This document shows, piece by piece, positions 39,001 to 48,956 of a DNA stretch of 64,000 bases (position 1 is its first letter; each line of letters begins with the position of its first letter). The stretch spans positions 1,837,881 to 1,901,880 of the forward strand of contig VZSE01002342.1 of assembly GCA_013398275.1 (NCBI GenBank). The letters are read 5' to 3'. This stretch comes from Promerops cafer (lineage: Eukaryota; Chordata; Aves; Passeriformes; Nectariniidae). Below the pieces are notes generated by a model, which saw nothing but the letters and a program-made list of their open reading frames with translations, did no database searches and was not told the origin of the DNA. Made by a program: the position numbers and the translations under genes.

Positions 39001-42000
39001 ATGTGGGAAAACTATGAGAACAAGAAATAAAACAGCCAGCAAAATCAATGCATTTTAGTATTTAAAAATCTCAAGATTCCCAATCTCAAAGAAAGAAGCT
39101 TGCAGTGAGATTTTATTGAGACTTGAAACCTGTGAGACATGGTTCTGACTGCCTTATCTTGTTCTACTGAACTCTAATTTCTTTCCCCTGAACACAACAC
39201 AACATTTCAGTTGAAAACTACCAACAAAAGCATGACAGAACTGTATTTCTAAACAGGAAATTTTAAAGCTCTCATCTTCAATCATCTTCAAAAAAACCTC
39301 TTATATCAGGGGATTTTTTTTTTTTTTTTTAATTTTTTGAATACCAAAACCCAGAAATTTTTTTCTATCTGTGCATCAAAGCAAAGGTTTAACTATGGAA
39401 TGAAAATAAAAAAGTGTTTGTTAACTTGTGATATTTTTCATTTAACTATTAAAAATTGTTTCACTAACAAGATATAAATGACATGCTCATTTTTAATGAA
39501 ATAACAGCTTATACTTAAAGTTTCTTTCTGGTAGATTTGCAACTATTCATGTAATCTTCAGCAAAGTAGTGCTGTCACACCAGTTTTGGAAAGCACAGCA
39601 AGTAAAGAAATTAAACACTTACTTATTGCTCACAAGTTACATGGATATGTTATGCCTTTTTCATAATTAGGATTTTAATTTATACATAATAATTCTTTCT
39701 CTAGTACCTTCCTTATGTTGATAATTTAAAATATCCACTTAGACAGTAAACTTGTTCATTTACCAACTTTGTATTTGCTTTGCTGAAACAGAATTCTGAA
39801 ACTCTGAATACATAGGAATTCTGATAGTTTATCTTCATGAAAACATATAGTTACAACCCAAATAGAAGAATAAAAAGGTATGTCATCAAACTGAAAAATT
39901 TCATAACTGAATGACTCCTGGTGAGGATTTATTCTGCTCCCAGAAAAACAGAAATAATATACCTCTAACATTAACTGTGTGAACTCTTCATTACTAAGGA
40001 ATGTTGGTTTCCAGTCCTGTCGAATTTCACTGGCATCTGATTGTGCTGTAATTTCTACAATCAAACACATACACAGTATAAGGATTAATACTTCCAAAAG
40101 CCATTTTTTCCCTGCTAAGCTACATATACACAGTTAAGAAACAGCAGAAAATTCTCCAGTCTCCTCTGTTGTTCATTCATTACATACAGATATTGCTCCT
40201 TAAAAAGAAAATAAATGTCTTCTCCCATGTCGTAATTAAATGTCTTCTCTTTCCTTCAACCAGTTTGTGCTACAGTCCTGCCAGACTTCAAGGTAATACT
40301 GAAGTAATGGACTTTGATAATGAAAAAATACTAATCTTTCTTCTGAGACTATAGTGAAATGTTTTATTAAGAGTGTTGTTTACAAAGGTTTAGAAAGCCA
40401 AAATTCCTGACCTGTTTATGTCATTAAAATGGCTAATGCTCAAGTATCTTGGCAAATCCTTGTCATTCTAACCCTTGCACAAAAAATTGTCATTGTTCTT
40501 TCTCTTCCTCCTGCTCTTTTCTGGTTACACTTAAAAAAGAGTAGTTTTTCAACAAAGATTGTTAAGTGCTGTATGACAGAATCCACTCTAGAATTCCTGC
40601 CTGTTACAAACACACAGATGAATTGGGACATAGATGGATCTTAAGTAGAGATTCCTGCAGGTGTTGAGAAATAAACAGATTAACTTCCAAATACAGGTGA
40701 GAGAATCAACAGCTGCTAAGCAAACCCTGACCCTGGGTTTTGAAAGTGATGCTTCCTTATCAACTGATAACTGAAACAAAAAGAAGTGAGACCTCATAGC
40801 ACTTCAGTTTTAATGAGTAACAAAGGCATTACAGAAGTGCTGGTTTTAAGAACAATCTTGGACAAGTAATCAAGTATTTAGACAAATCAAAAGAACCAAA
40901 CCAATTCTTTAACCTTTTTGATTTTTAAAGGACAAATCTATACAAAGATTATACGCTAGAGTCTTAGTTCAGATGGCTTAAAGAGTCAGAAAACCTGGAA
41001 TTGAGTTAAATATGCAAAGGGCTGAAACAGTTTGTGATTTTGTTTACCACACTGAAGGGGGAAAACTCTATGAAAGAGCTTGAGACTTAACTAAAAGAAC
41101 AGCAAACAACAGCAACGTCATGCAAGAAACTGGCCAAAAGTAGAAAGCTGCAAGAAGAGGTGAAGAAAACATCAACAAGTAAGACTTTCCAATTATCAGA
41201 TCTCACAAAACATATAAATTCATCAGGCTCTTCCAATCTGTTTTGAAATGGTATCACAAAGCAGAAAGAGTGGGCTGGACAATAAAGAAAACCTAAGCAT
41301 AACCTCAAATGTAGCTTTTCAGTCAGCACAAATATACTGAACACTGAGGGGCAAGTCAAAGGACATGAAAATGAAAAGCTCTGCCACCGAAGGGAAGGCG
41401 TAATTCCAGAACTCAGTGCATTCATTCCACAGAACACAGATAATCTTCACTTTAAACTGGAAAAGTCTGATTCATTGGCTTATTCTGGCCCTTATAACCA
41501 TCCTACTTCAGAATTAAAAAGACTGTCTTTTGCACTAGAATGGATTTATGCTAAATAAAAGCTAAAGTTCATGCCTTTAACAAACCATTCTGAAATACCA
41601 CAAGTACAGGTGTTCCTTTACATATTCCATTATTAGAGCAAGTATGATACAGGCAAACAGAGCCAAAGCAACAGAAAGAACCTGTTTCACTTGGTACCTT
41701 CAGAGAAATGCCTAGAAGTTCTCTCAGAAGGTTGCACTCATAGATAAATGGCAGTAAGGTCAAATTCCTGAGCTAGTTAACAGCAAGAGGAGCATAACCA
41801 AACTTGCACATTAAACTTCAGTCTTCAAGTTCTGTATCTGAAGTAACTCTACACCAGCACTGAGAATTCTCAAAAGAAATTGCTAGCCAAGCCAAGATCT
41901 GTACCATTTCTCTGTGGGTTGTCGGAGGATCAGTCTACTACCTGCAATTATTCTACCTGCAGCTAAATTCCTCAGTATTTACTAATTTTAAAAAATTTGT

Positions 42001-45000
42001 TTACAAATTCAAAGGAAGATGACAGGCAGTATTAGTCAAGGAGAAGCTCCCAGTGATATAATTTCAGTGTGTTTAGCCTCCTCTATTTTCACAGTGAGAA
42101 ACAGAATCCACATCGGCCAATAACCAACTCAGATAGTTCATCTGGAGCTGATGCCAGAGTACCAAGCTTGGATAATGTGGAAATAGCCCAGAAAAAAACA
42201 GAAGCAACCCATTTAAATCCTGGTGGCTGAACACAGTAGGATTTCAACCATAAAGCAGCTACTCAGTGCTGAACAATCTATTTATTGCTAGGTCATGAGG
42301 CTTTATTGTAACATATCCAAGCACTTCAGGAGATAAAATATTCTTTCTGAACTTTGCCAACATTTTGTCCAAAACCATTTTAATATAAAACACTGCACAG
42401 CAATGCTAGTAAGCACTGGCAGCTAGAGCTTTAGGGAACTTAATATGATATGTGCAGTCACACAGAGCTGCATTCTGTCACACCAAGTGAAGGACAAAAG
42501 TGCCATGCCCTAAAAGGCAACCATCTCCAGAGCTGCTTTTTGCCCCTTTATTTAAAAAAAAAAATAAATCTCAGAAAGCACTTTGACAAAAAAATATGAC
42601 TGGTGCTGCTGGCTGACTGACATACATTTGTTCTGCATTCTGTATTTTATATCAGGAATCACTAATACAAGATAAAATAATTTTGAAACAGAACTGATTT
42701 TCACAAAGGCCTTATAACCTAAAGAACTGAATTTTACAGAAGAGGGGCCTTCATACTGCTTTTCTCTTTGTTATGAGACACATGTAGCTCAGAAAATCAA
42801 AACAGCATACTCAATATTTAATTGCAAAGAAAACCCCCAAACCTATGAATTCTCATACGAATTATACCCTTCTCCTTTTTCATTTAAGTTTTGTTTACAA
42901 TTTTAATAGGAATATTCAGTACACATTTGGTGTTACTGGAACCATAACACCAATGGAAGAGATGTGCTAGGGCATGGAAAAACATTTCTCATACCTTAAA
43001 TTGACACACATACTGTTGATAATTACAGAACTATTCATCCACTTAATAGCTTTACTTACTTTATAATCTTAGAGTTACTTCTTTTAACCCTACTGCTTTC
43101 TAGTTAGTATGTATTCCAAGAAATTACCGAAGGAAATTATTTAATTAGTAAAAGAGTCCATTTTCTTTAGTTTTCATCTTATTTTTGGCAGTGTGAACCA
43201 CAAGGTGCCATATTAGGAACAAGTGTAGGAGCAGGAACAGAGATTTTTTATATATATATTATCTACCCGCCATAAACAAGCGTACACTTGGTGGAAGAAT
43301 TTTTTTCATGACAGAAATAACAACCTGTAACAAACTTCAGTACAACATATCTGGGCATATCCCCGCATGAGCTGATGCAAACAACCAGAGGAACAAAGCA
43401 TAGCAAGGATGTTCAAGGATATTGATCGTTTTGACATTTCACATGACCTTTAAAGAACAACACACACACATATACACTCAGGGGCTTATACATCCATGGG
43501 TACCTTTTAAAACTTCAAAAGTTTAGCTAGAAGTATTTATAGATTTTTCTGGCATTTTTTTCCCAGCTAAAAGGAAAAAAAAATCCCAAATGCCCATACT
43601 CATAGTCTCTATGCCCCTGTATTTCACTTTCTCTTGTCAAGAAACCAACCCAGAAACATTGCTGGAAACCACAACGCCCTATTGCCTTATCACCTTTGTT
43701 TAAGCAGCCAGTTGTGTAGGCACTTGACATGACAAGAAGGAGCACTAACTTCTCTTGGACTAGCTTTTCAGTGATTTATCTTGCTTCATGTAGAAGCCAG
43801 AGAGACGAATCAACTGTCCAATCCAAGCTTATCTAAATAACCAAACAAGTATTTCCAGCAAGTACTTCCACTGAACTGGATCAGCAGTTTTCCTGGGAAG
43901 CAAAACTTTAACACTTTGCACTGTCTGTCCAGAACAAAAAACTCTGAGGTTATTTCAAAAATAAATCTTCTCTTTGTGAAACAGATTTCATTGACAACTA
44001 TGGTACAAAACAAATAGTACTGTTTTTTATTAAGTATTAGCAGAAACACAGTTACATCTCTGCTGCCTACATGATCTTAAGAATATCTTTCTCCAGGAAA
44101 GAGAAATATATTCACATATATTTGACAAATTCCTTAAAGATGCTGCAAAATTTTTAGTATTTTATGTAATAATTGAGTATCACTTTAAAAATTAACAATT
44201 TATAAATAAAGTTTACTGTTACCTTTGTGCTTCCGTAAAAAGTCAATGCTCTTCTGCAGCACAGTGGATTTATCCATCTTCCGAGCATTACCTGGAAGCA
44301 TGGAACCCAACTCTTTGATAAGTACATTAAACTGATCTCGACGTTTCTTTTCGGACTTGTTTCTAGACACTCTGAAAAGCAAATCATAAAATGTTTTATA
44401 AAACCCATGAGACTTTCTTATAAGCTGCATACTACTGCCAGGTCCTTGATGCAAACAGCCGCTTAAAATTTCTGCTGTGATAACTGTCACAAAAACACCT
44501 ACTCCATTTCTCAGACATCATTTTCAAAGAATGGCTTCCTCCTCAAGGAACAGTGCAGCAAAGCCTTTGCAATAAAGTACCCTTTTACAAAACACAGACA
44601 ACTGAAGCACAATTATAAATACACTATATATCTGAAAAATCACAGTAGAAAAAATTTTGTTGAGTAATACATTTATTTGTAAGAGTAACCTTTTTATTGT
44701 TTAGAAATCACACTGGTAAGTTAAAGCATACAAGTATAGGATATTTCTTAGCTTTAAATAACTTTGAAATTTACCTCTTTGCTTTATCTTTGTCATCTTC
44801 TTCCACCAGCCCATCAAAAATGCTTCTGTCATTTCTGAAAGAAACAAAAAGAAATGAATGTTGGAGAGGAAATTCCTCTTCTTTGAAGTCCAATCACAAA
44901 GAAGGATGAAGGGGAAAGAGCTGACTGTTCACCATCATCTCCATTACATCAAGAAAGCAAGGAACTGTTTTACTGTGATGTCTCACAAGGACCACCATCA

Positions 45001-46601
45001 GTAACCTGAAGCTAACTCTTCTATGTTCTGCTTACATTTACTAAAGAAAAAGCTAAAGAACTTATATTTCTGACACAATTCAAAGGATTCTCAGACTGTT
45101 TCTCAAAAGAACTTATAGCACTATAAAAAAACTTAATTGAACAATGCTTAAATTTGGTTTTCTATCTTCTTCATTACTTGCATTACCTTACCCTTTTGAA
45201 AACATGGGAGAGGACATATGTAATTTATTTTCACTTACTTACTTACTTACTATAGTAAGTAAACTTCTATTCCAGTTACTGAAAATTTATTTTTCTTAAA
45301 TTCTGAAATATTATTAGTGGAAGAGACCCAAGGAGTATGCTATTCTTCAGCCATATATGTAATTTCATAAATACAAAATTAGTATCAATGTTAAACAGTA
45401 ACTATTCATTATATTCGCTTCCTCAGTAAGTATCACATAACTTTCTTAGCTTGACAACTGCCCATCTACTGCTAAAAAGGTGTTAAAATACCAAAATAAG
45501 AATGTGTTTTCCTTTGAAGATGCCTCAGTATCCTTCATACAATTCCTTTGTTTCACTTCCTTTTGCTTTGAAAGTCAAGTCAAAACTGTTACTTCTGTTT
45601 TCCAAAACTGCTGTATAATGGACTTTCACATGTTATTTCTCTAACCTCTCCCTGCTTTAAGTCCATTTAGTGCTGTCCACCCTAACCTCTGTGTGCCTGT
45701 CCTGGAATTTCTTATCCTAATGTTTCCTTCCCTTAAGCCAAGTAACCTTTCTAAAATGCTTACCTCATCTCTCTGATTTATAAACCATCAGGCAATTGTA
45801 CTGTACATTATGATAAGCAGTGATGTTAGCAAGTTACTATTTTGTATGCTACTACATAAACATCAAGCTTTTAGAAGCAATTAATATATTTAAAAGGCTG
45901 AAGTTTCAGTGAGATGCCACAAAATTTCACTAGAAGAATTAACAAGTTCGACAAGCATTATAGAAGTTTTACCTTTTGCTTTTATTCTTTTTTGTTTTCA
46001 ATTGTGTTTAACTTTACGTAAATTAGATGCAAGTTTCATTTCCCAAAGTCTCAAAAATGGTAATATATAGGATATTAAGTACAGATGTTCGCCTAAGCTG
46101 CTAAGAGAGTGCAGAGCTCAAGGAATCAAGTAGAAAACATACCTCAGCTATTACTTTTCCCTTGAAATAGGTTCACAGGTCACTTTACTATCATCTACAG
46201 CAACACTATTCATTTAAATATATTTGCTTTTCTTAATCAAAAACTAAAGTACTAAAAAAATTTAAAGTTCAAGTAAATGTTAAAAATCGGCTCAACTTGC
46301 ACAGATGTTGTTCCATGGCTGAAAACAAGTAATGCCTTTTAAGATTAACCTCAAGCAATTGAAATCACTATTTCCAGTGACTACAAAATGACACATCTAA
46401 CAACTACCAAATTAACTTTGTCAAAAATAACCAAGACCTCACTCTTTAATTTTTGCATAAGTTAACATCGAAATGTATTAACCATATAAAAAAGACTATT
46501 AAAGAAACAGCAGAACAGTAATTTTCCCAAAACTCTCCATATCTATTAACGTACCTGTCTGCAATGGAGCTCATTTTATGGGTGCTTATGGTAAAAAACA
46601 T
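18946..46601 (-). CDS. CLOCK: CLOCK circadian bHLH-PAS transcription factor (complete coding region, 20 coding exons)
   Basis: CLOCK pairs with BMAL1 in the nucleus, binds E-boxes (CACGTG) and drives Per and Cry transcription. Twenty segments joined at GT/AG junctions sum to 2559 bases, or 852 codons plus stop; human CLOCK is 846 residues. Domains in order: bHLH at about 34-85, with E-box-contacting R39, E43 and R47 present; PAS-A in coding exons 4-6; PAS-B and its C-terminal motif in exons 8-11; a serine-rich segment with S427 and S431; the exon-19-equivalent coiled coil at 514-566; and a Gln-rich activation region with a Q8 tract at 758-765. The protein ends DPSKVQPQ. No frameshift or internal stop was seen. 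Introns range from about 130 bases to 4.2 kb and carry LTR and CR1 insertions. The first exon and promoter lie beyond 64 kb. The tail-to-tail arrangement with TMEM165 matches tetrapod synteny. Confidence 0.98.
20684..20951 (-). CDS. CLOCK: CLOCK coding exon 19 (polyglutamine exon)
   Basis: The acceptor is TATTAACAG and the donor is CAG/GTAATG. It encodes [20 protein letters not shown], then [16 protein letters not shown] and the Q8 tract. This is the avian Clock polyQ locus studied for migration and breeding timing. Confidence 0.96.
20771..20794 (-). repeat. CLOCK: CLOCK polyglutamine tract, 8 Gln
   Basis: Read on the - strand the codons are CAA CAA, five CAG, and CAA, encoding Q758-Q765, followed by Ser-Gln-Gln-Asp-His-Gln-Gln-Gln. 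The mixed codons may stabilise the length. Confidence 0.95.
21249..21457 (-). CDS. CLOCK: CLOCK coding exon 18
   Basis: The acceptor is TTCTTTTCAG and the donor is CAG/GTAAAT. It encodes [20 protein letters not shown], then [18 protein letters not shown] and [10 protein letters not shown]. Confidence 0.95.
22012..22400 (+). mobile_element. Possible LTR-like insertion, CLOCK intron 17
   Basis: From TGTTGAGTG the segment runs through a T/G-rich stretch to GTGCTGCCACTTAATATTAA and an ATTAAA-type signal, with composition unlike its surroundings. It resembles songbird LTR sequence from memory, but no target duplication was found. A CA repeat (22183-22211) lies inside. Confidence 0.3.
22183..22211. 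repeat. (CA)n microsatellite, interrupted
   Basis: ACACA units with GACACA interruptions, ending in (CA)6. Confidence 0.85.
22525..22731 (-). CDS. CLOCK: CLOCK coding exon 17
   Basis: The acceptor is TTTTTTAAG and the donor is CAG/GTAAAA; 69 codons, phase 0. It encodes [20 protein letters not shown], then [20 protein letters not shown]. Confidence 0.95.
24076..24234 (-). CDS. CLOCK: CLOCK coding exon 16 (equivalent of mouse exon 19)
   Basis: The acceptor is GCACTACAG and the donor is CAG/GTGAGT; 53 codons, residues 514-566. It encodes the coiled-coil segment [20 protein letters not shown], then [15 protein letters not shown]. In mouse this exon is skipped in the dominant-negative Clock delta-19 mutant, and it contacts the repressor CIPC. 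The donor here is a strong consensus. Confidence 0.96.
24490..24790 (+). mobile_element. Unidentified CpG-rich insertion, LTR-like, CLOCK intron 15
   Basis: An island of different base composition in an AT-rich intron, with about eight CpGs in 55 bases near 24685-24740. On the + strand it has CCATTGG at 24583-24589 and ATTAAA near 24770, an LTR-like layout. A 10/11 match to the Pol III B-box lies on the - strand (24609-24619), but no A-box was found. The family is not recognised. Confidence 0.35.
24725..24730. promoter_or_regulatory. Perfect E-box CACGTG in a CLOCK intron
   Basis: The canonical CLOCK:BMAL1 binding hexamer, inside the CpG-rich insertion. Motif only. Confidence 0.3.
25283..26345 (-). 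mobile_element. CR1 LINE, 5'-truncated, reverse transcriptase remnant
   Basis: Antisense CR1 from the conserved 3' end (about 25283) into ORF2. The - strand encodes RT motifs [20 protein letters not shown], with FAGD in place of the catalytic FADD at about 26105-26116. Downstream ORF2 is broken by stops and shifts. It lies in CLOCK intron 15 in the sense orientation relative to CLOCK. Confidence 0.92.
26403..26492 (-). CDS. CLOCK: CLOCK coding exon 15
   Basis: The acceptor is AATCTTAG and the donor is CAG/GTACGG; 30 codons, phase 0. It encodes [20 protein letters not shown], then [10 protein letters not shown], a Gln/Ser-rich segment that differs from mammals. Confidence 0.92.
27036..27070. 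repeat. (TA)n(TG)n microsatellite
   Basis: (TA)5-6 directly followed by (TG)12 in CLOCK intron 14. Confidence 0.9.
27364..27464 (-). CDS. CLOCK: CLOCK coding exon 14
   Basis: The acceptor is CATTGTCAG and the donor is CAG/GTAACT. It encodes [20 protein letters not shown], then [13 protein letters not shown]. Confidence 0.95.
27829..27970 (-). CDS. CLOCK: CLOCK coding exon 13 (serine-rich phospho-segment)
   Basis: The acceptor is CTCTTCAG and the donor is CAT/GTAAGC. It encodes residues 403-449, including [20 protein letters not shown]. By this numbering S427 and S431 line up with the GSK-3-type phosphorylation sites reported for mammalian CLOCK. Confidence 0.95.
28861..28936 (-). CDS. CLOCK: CLOCK coding exon 12
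   Basis: The acceptor is TTCTTCTAG and the donor is AAA/GTGAGT. It encodes [20 protein letters not shown], then ITADK. Confidence 0.95.
29142..29289 (-). CDS. CLOCK: CLOCK coding exon 11 (PAS-B, C-terminal motif)
   Basis: The acceptor is CTTTATAG and the donor is AAG/GTAGGT. It encodes [20 protein letters not shown], then [20 protein letters not shown], the PAC-type end of PAS-B. Confidence 0.96.
29742..29848 (-). CDS. CLOCK: CLOCK coding exon 10 (PAS-B)
   Basis: The acceptor is ATTAATTAG and the donor is ATT/GTGAGT. It encodes [20 protein letters not shown], then [15 protein letters not shown]. Confidence 0.96.
30081..30163 (-). CDS. CLOCK: CLOCK coding exon 9 (PAS-B)
   Basis: The acceptor is CCTTTTTAG. 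The donor reads CAG/GTGCAG, weak beyond the GT. It encodes [20 protein letters not shown], then KFLFLDH. Confidence 0.94.
32802..32920 (-). CDS. CLOCK: CLOCK coding exon 8
   Basis: The acceptor is TGCCCTCAG and the donor is AAG/GTATGT. It encodes [20 protein letters not shown], then [16 protein letters not shown]. Confidence 0.96.
35472..35585 (-). CDS. CLOCK: CLOCK coding exon 7
   Basis: The acceptor is TTTTTCTAG and the donor is ATG/GTAAGT. It encodes [20 protein letters not shown], then [17 protein letters not shown]. This is the linker between PAS-A and PAS-B. Confidence 0.96.
35721..36070 (-). mobile_element. Retroviral-type LTR (solo) in CLOCK intron 6, sense to CLOCK
   Basis: On the - strand it has a run of LTR-like blocks ending in GGCCTTTAATAAATACCAC and then GGCATCA. 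AATAAA is at 35781-35786. From memory it resembles a songbird ERV LTR. No internal viral genes are present and the 5' boundary is approximate. A run of nine C lies at 35953-35961. Confidence 0.6.
36570..36575. repeat. Left target-site duplication of the ERVL LTR
   Basis: AACTAC, identical to 37150-37155. ERVL elements usually duplicate 5 bp, so one base may be chance. Confidence 0.6.
36576..37149 (+). mobile_element. ERVL-type solo LTR next to the CLOCK exon 6 splice donor
   Basis: Begins TGTACTGGTTTTAGCTGGGA and runs through AATAAAAGCTGGGG to GTCTTTATCACAACCCACAA near its 3' end, the layout of the common avian ERVL LTR. Six bases, AACTAC, flank it directly at 36570-36575 and 37150-37155, supporting a target-site duplication. 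The last bases (CCCAAAAT) depart from the usual terminal CA. No internal viral genes are present. It is antisense to CLOCK. Confidence 0.8.
37150..37155. repeat. Right target-site duplication, overlapping the CLOCK 5' splice site
   Basis: AACTAC on the + strand; as transcribed this is GTAGTT, positions +5 to +10 of the intron after coding exon 6 (donor GTAAGTAGTT). Confidence 0.6.
37160..37280 (-). CDS. CLOCK: CLOCK coding exon 6 (PAS-A)
   Basis: The acceptor is TTTCTTTCAG and the donor is AAT/GTAAGT. It encodes [20 protein letters not shown], continuing to LTPEYLK. LTR sequence lies on both sides: one insertion begins at intron position +11 and another fragment lies about 160 bases upstream of the exon. 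Confidence 0.96.
37441..37620 (+). mobile_element. Second ERVL-type LTR fragment (3' part only)
   Basis: TGCCTGCCATGGGGAGTGG, then TATTAAACTGTCTTTATCTC and a CCCATCCCACTGAGGGG block match the 3' third of the same LTR family. It is 5'-truncated, lies in the intron upstream of CLOCK coding exon 6, and is antisense to CLOCK. Confidence 0.75.
38564..38653 (-). CDS. CLOCK: CLOCK coding exon 5 (PAS-A)
   Basis: The acceptor is TAATTTCAG and the donor is CCA/GTAAGT; exactly 30 codons. It encodes [20 protein letters not shown] and then [10 protein letters not shown]. Nine consecutive T bases encode part of the FFL segment. Confidence 0.96.
39316..39331. repeat. Poly(T) run
   Basis: At least 16 T in a row in CLOCK intron 4; as transcribed this is an A-run. 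Confidence 0.8.
39963..40054 (-). CDS. CLOCK: CLOCK coding exon 4 (start of PAS-A)
   Basis: The acceptor is TTGATTGTAG and the donor is GAG/GTATAT. It encodes [19 protein letters not shown], then [12 protein letters not shown]. Confidence 0.96.
44223..44371 (-). CDS. CLOCK: CLOCK coding exon 3 (bHLH)
   Basis: The acceptor is GCTTTTCAG and the donor is AAG/GTAACA. It encodes the basic region [20 protein letters not shown], the loop [11 protein letters not shown] and helix 2 ([14 protein letters not shown]). R39, E43 and R47 are the residues that read the E-box. Confidence 0.97.
44775..44834 (-). CDS. CLOCK: CLOCK coding exon 2
   Basis: The acceptor is TTTCTTTCAG and the donor is GAG/GTAAAT. 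It encodes [20 protein letters not shown], the acidic lead-in and the start of the basic region. Residue 17 is Asn where I recall Asp in mammals. Confidence 0.95.
45243..45262. repeat. Perfect 20-bp palindrome at a (TTAC)n repeat
   Basis: TTACTTAC-TATA-GTAAGTAA, at the end of an ACTT repeat, in CLOCK intron 1 (between coding exons 1 and 2). Each strand carries a GTAAGT donor-like hexamer. Confidence 0.85.
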
Positions 46602-46645
46602 AACACATCACACTTTAGTCTTGTGGTAGACATTTGTACGCCTGC
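46555..46645 (-). CDS. CLOCK: CLOCK coding exon 1 (5' UTR part plus residues 1-15)
   Basis: The acceptor is CTCTTACAG and the donor is CAG/GTACGT. The first in-frame ATG is at 46599-46601, giving MFFTISTHK; the second, at 46572-46574, starts MSSIADR. The first ATG has G at -3 and T at +4. The second has A at -3 and matches the shorter start used in some annotations. Bases 46602-46645 are 5' UTR. Confidence 0.93.
46576..46633 (-). promoter_or_regulatory. Two overlapping upstream ORFs at the CLOCK start
   Basis: One uORF starts with ATG at 46631-46633 and stops with TAA at 46586-46588. The other starts at 46606-46608 and stops with TAA at 46576-46578. Both are out of frame with CLOCK, pass over its first ATG, and end before its second ATG. 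Confidence 0.7.
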
Positions 46646-48902
46646 CTGTAAGAGAAAAAATATTAAAATGTGACTGAGGGAAAAAAATGTGTTCTTTGTT
46701 AGAGCATACTGACATTTTCATTTGCTCCTAATCCTCCCCCCTCTTCCAGCCTACTGCTCTGCACTCCTACCCTCTCTAAAGCAGTCTCCCTTACCAGCAT
46801 AACCTGGGCCTTAATATCTCATTTTACATGACAGAGCTCAAGAGAAGACTATTAAAGGCTACAGTAAATAAGTCTGTACTAAACCAATACAAACCTTCTT
46901 ATAACTCTGAATTCAGATATAGCTTTTATTTTAACTTTTTCCTAAAGAACCCTGATAAGTTTGAAGGCTGAACAGATGTTAAATACACTTAGCTATACAT
47001 TCTATTTAGAAACAGTGCAAACAGGAAGCATTTGGGATATAGTACTTTATAACCATAATTTATTCTTACTGTACTTTTTCTTGAGCATACTGTTACCATA
47101 GAAATGTGAAAAGAAAATAACAAGATATCAATTAGAATGTGATCTCTGTGAGAAATTTAATCTGACCATTTCTTAAAGCAGTCACTTACTCATGACAGGA
47201 AGTTTTTGGTTTTCCAGATGTGCATTTGACTTTGAGTTAAGAATGTGAATGAAATATTAACAGTGAGAGAAAGAATAAAACACAGGTTATGAAAAGGCTA
47301 AATGCAAACATGAAACAATAGAAGTAAACCAGTTTCTCTCATATGGAAAAGTCAGTTGTCAGAGTCTGCTCTAATGGAGCAGCAAGATTGTAACACTGGC
47401 AGTGATTAGGGAACAACTGCATGCAGCAAGTTTTATGAGAGCTGAACTTGCCGATCTTCAGGAATTTTTAGTAGGCTACGAACTTAATAGTAAAAAGGCT
47501 ATTTATTTCAGAGAAGATGATCTTAGTCCATTTAGTGACTGAATATTTCCTGAGAAAGATTTTTTTGTTGTTTTTGAGAGTACTATAACCAGTGGAACTT
47601 GCAGTTCTATATACCACAAGAAATATGGCAGCAGATGCCTAATGAGGGAACTGAGGAAGAAGGCTTGTGATTCAACCAAACTGTCTCTGCATCTACAACA
47701 GCCACATACTGTGTGGGTTTCCTTCACAAGAATAGCATTTTTCACCACAAAGTTTCATAACTTGAGTGCAGCAGGAAAGTAAACGGGAGAGCTGTGCTGC
47801 AGCAGAATCTCTTTCAAGGCACATCACAAGGCATGCTGGTGTTTCTGCCCAAATGCCCCACTTCTTCAATTAGTACAGACCACCTTTTTCTTGCCTTCAC
47901 CCTCCGAAATCCAGTGCTATGAAGACACACCAGCAGCAAACCACTTCTTCTCTCCAATTCTTCAAAATAACAACTGCACTGGCCACACTGACAAGTTAAA
48001 TTCCCCAAATTAGTCGGCCAAGTAACAGAGTTGTGCCATTTGAAAACCAGCCATAAATGGCACAAGAAAAGTAAATTATGAAGAAGTGTCTGTTTGAATT
48101 TTTGTCAAAAGTACACCACAAGAGACAGGTTGCTCGGCAGTAAAAGCTAACTATCATGACTGGCATGGAACTAAGTTTACAATCAAGACAAAAGCTATAA
48201 ACTTGTTTTCATTTAGCTTACATGGTAAGCATTAATACAGCTCTGCACAAATTACACTTTTAGCTCTGTGTTCATTTTTATACAAAAATGGTACCTAAAA
48301 TTAGAGGGATCAAGAGCAATATGAAATTTCGTAAGACAAATTATACACTTTCCCTAATCTCCAAAAGAAAAACACCTGTACAGCTAAACACAGACAACTT
48401 TCACTTGTGACATAACTGACATATTCATTATGCAGAATCAGAATTTGAAAGTCAGGATTTTTCACTTTAACAGAGTACTCAATTCCCAGAATTCAACAAA
48501 ATCATTCATTACAATACACAGATCCTATGTCAGAACCAGCAACCTAGATCTGGTATCCAAGACGAAAGTTTAAAGTACTGAAAAGTAGAGGAAATGCACC
48601 TGTAGCACACTGGTTTCTCATCTTTCAAGGTCTGACCCTTCTGTCTTTGCATTCAAATTTGCAAGACACTGAACTCTCCCAGTACTTATACATGCCAAGG
48701 ATAAGACTGCAGAGATAAGGGCACCAAAACCAGTCAAGTTGAAAGTAAGCACTAGGTAAATAAAGGACTATGTGTATTTCTAAGATTCAAATTCAGTCAT
48801 GTTCTGGAGAACAAAAGACACTACTTAACACTGCTACTCAGCCCATCAGTGTTGATACTGAAATCCATGGGAATCTTACCAATTATAAGAACACAGTTTT
48901 AC

Positions 48903-48956
48903 CTTTTACACTTTGGGACTTGTTAAAGTATCAGGTTTAGGGACGAAACCTGGTTC
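48903..48956 (-). other. Candidate CLOCK 5' UTR exon
   Basis: On the - strand TTCTTCACAG precedes a 54-base segment that starts GAACCAGGTTTCGTCC and ends CAAAGTGTAAAAG, followed by GTAAAA. Acceptor and donor fit, and CLOCK has non-coding first exons in other vertebrates, but no transcript evidence is available. Confidence 0.35.

Noticed and set aside
41087..41437. 116-codon - strand frame in CLOCK intron 3
   Set aside because: No family resemblance, AT-rich, not bounded by convincing splice sites, and not needed for the CLOCK frame.
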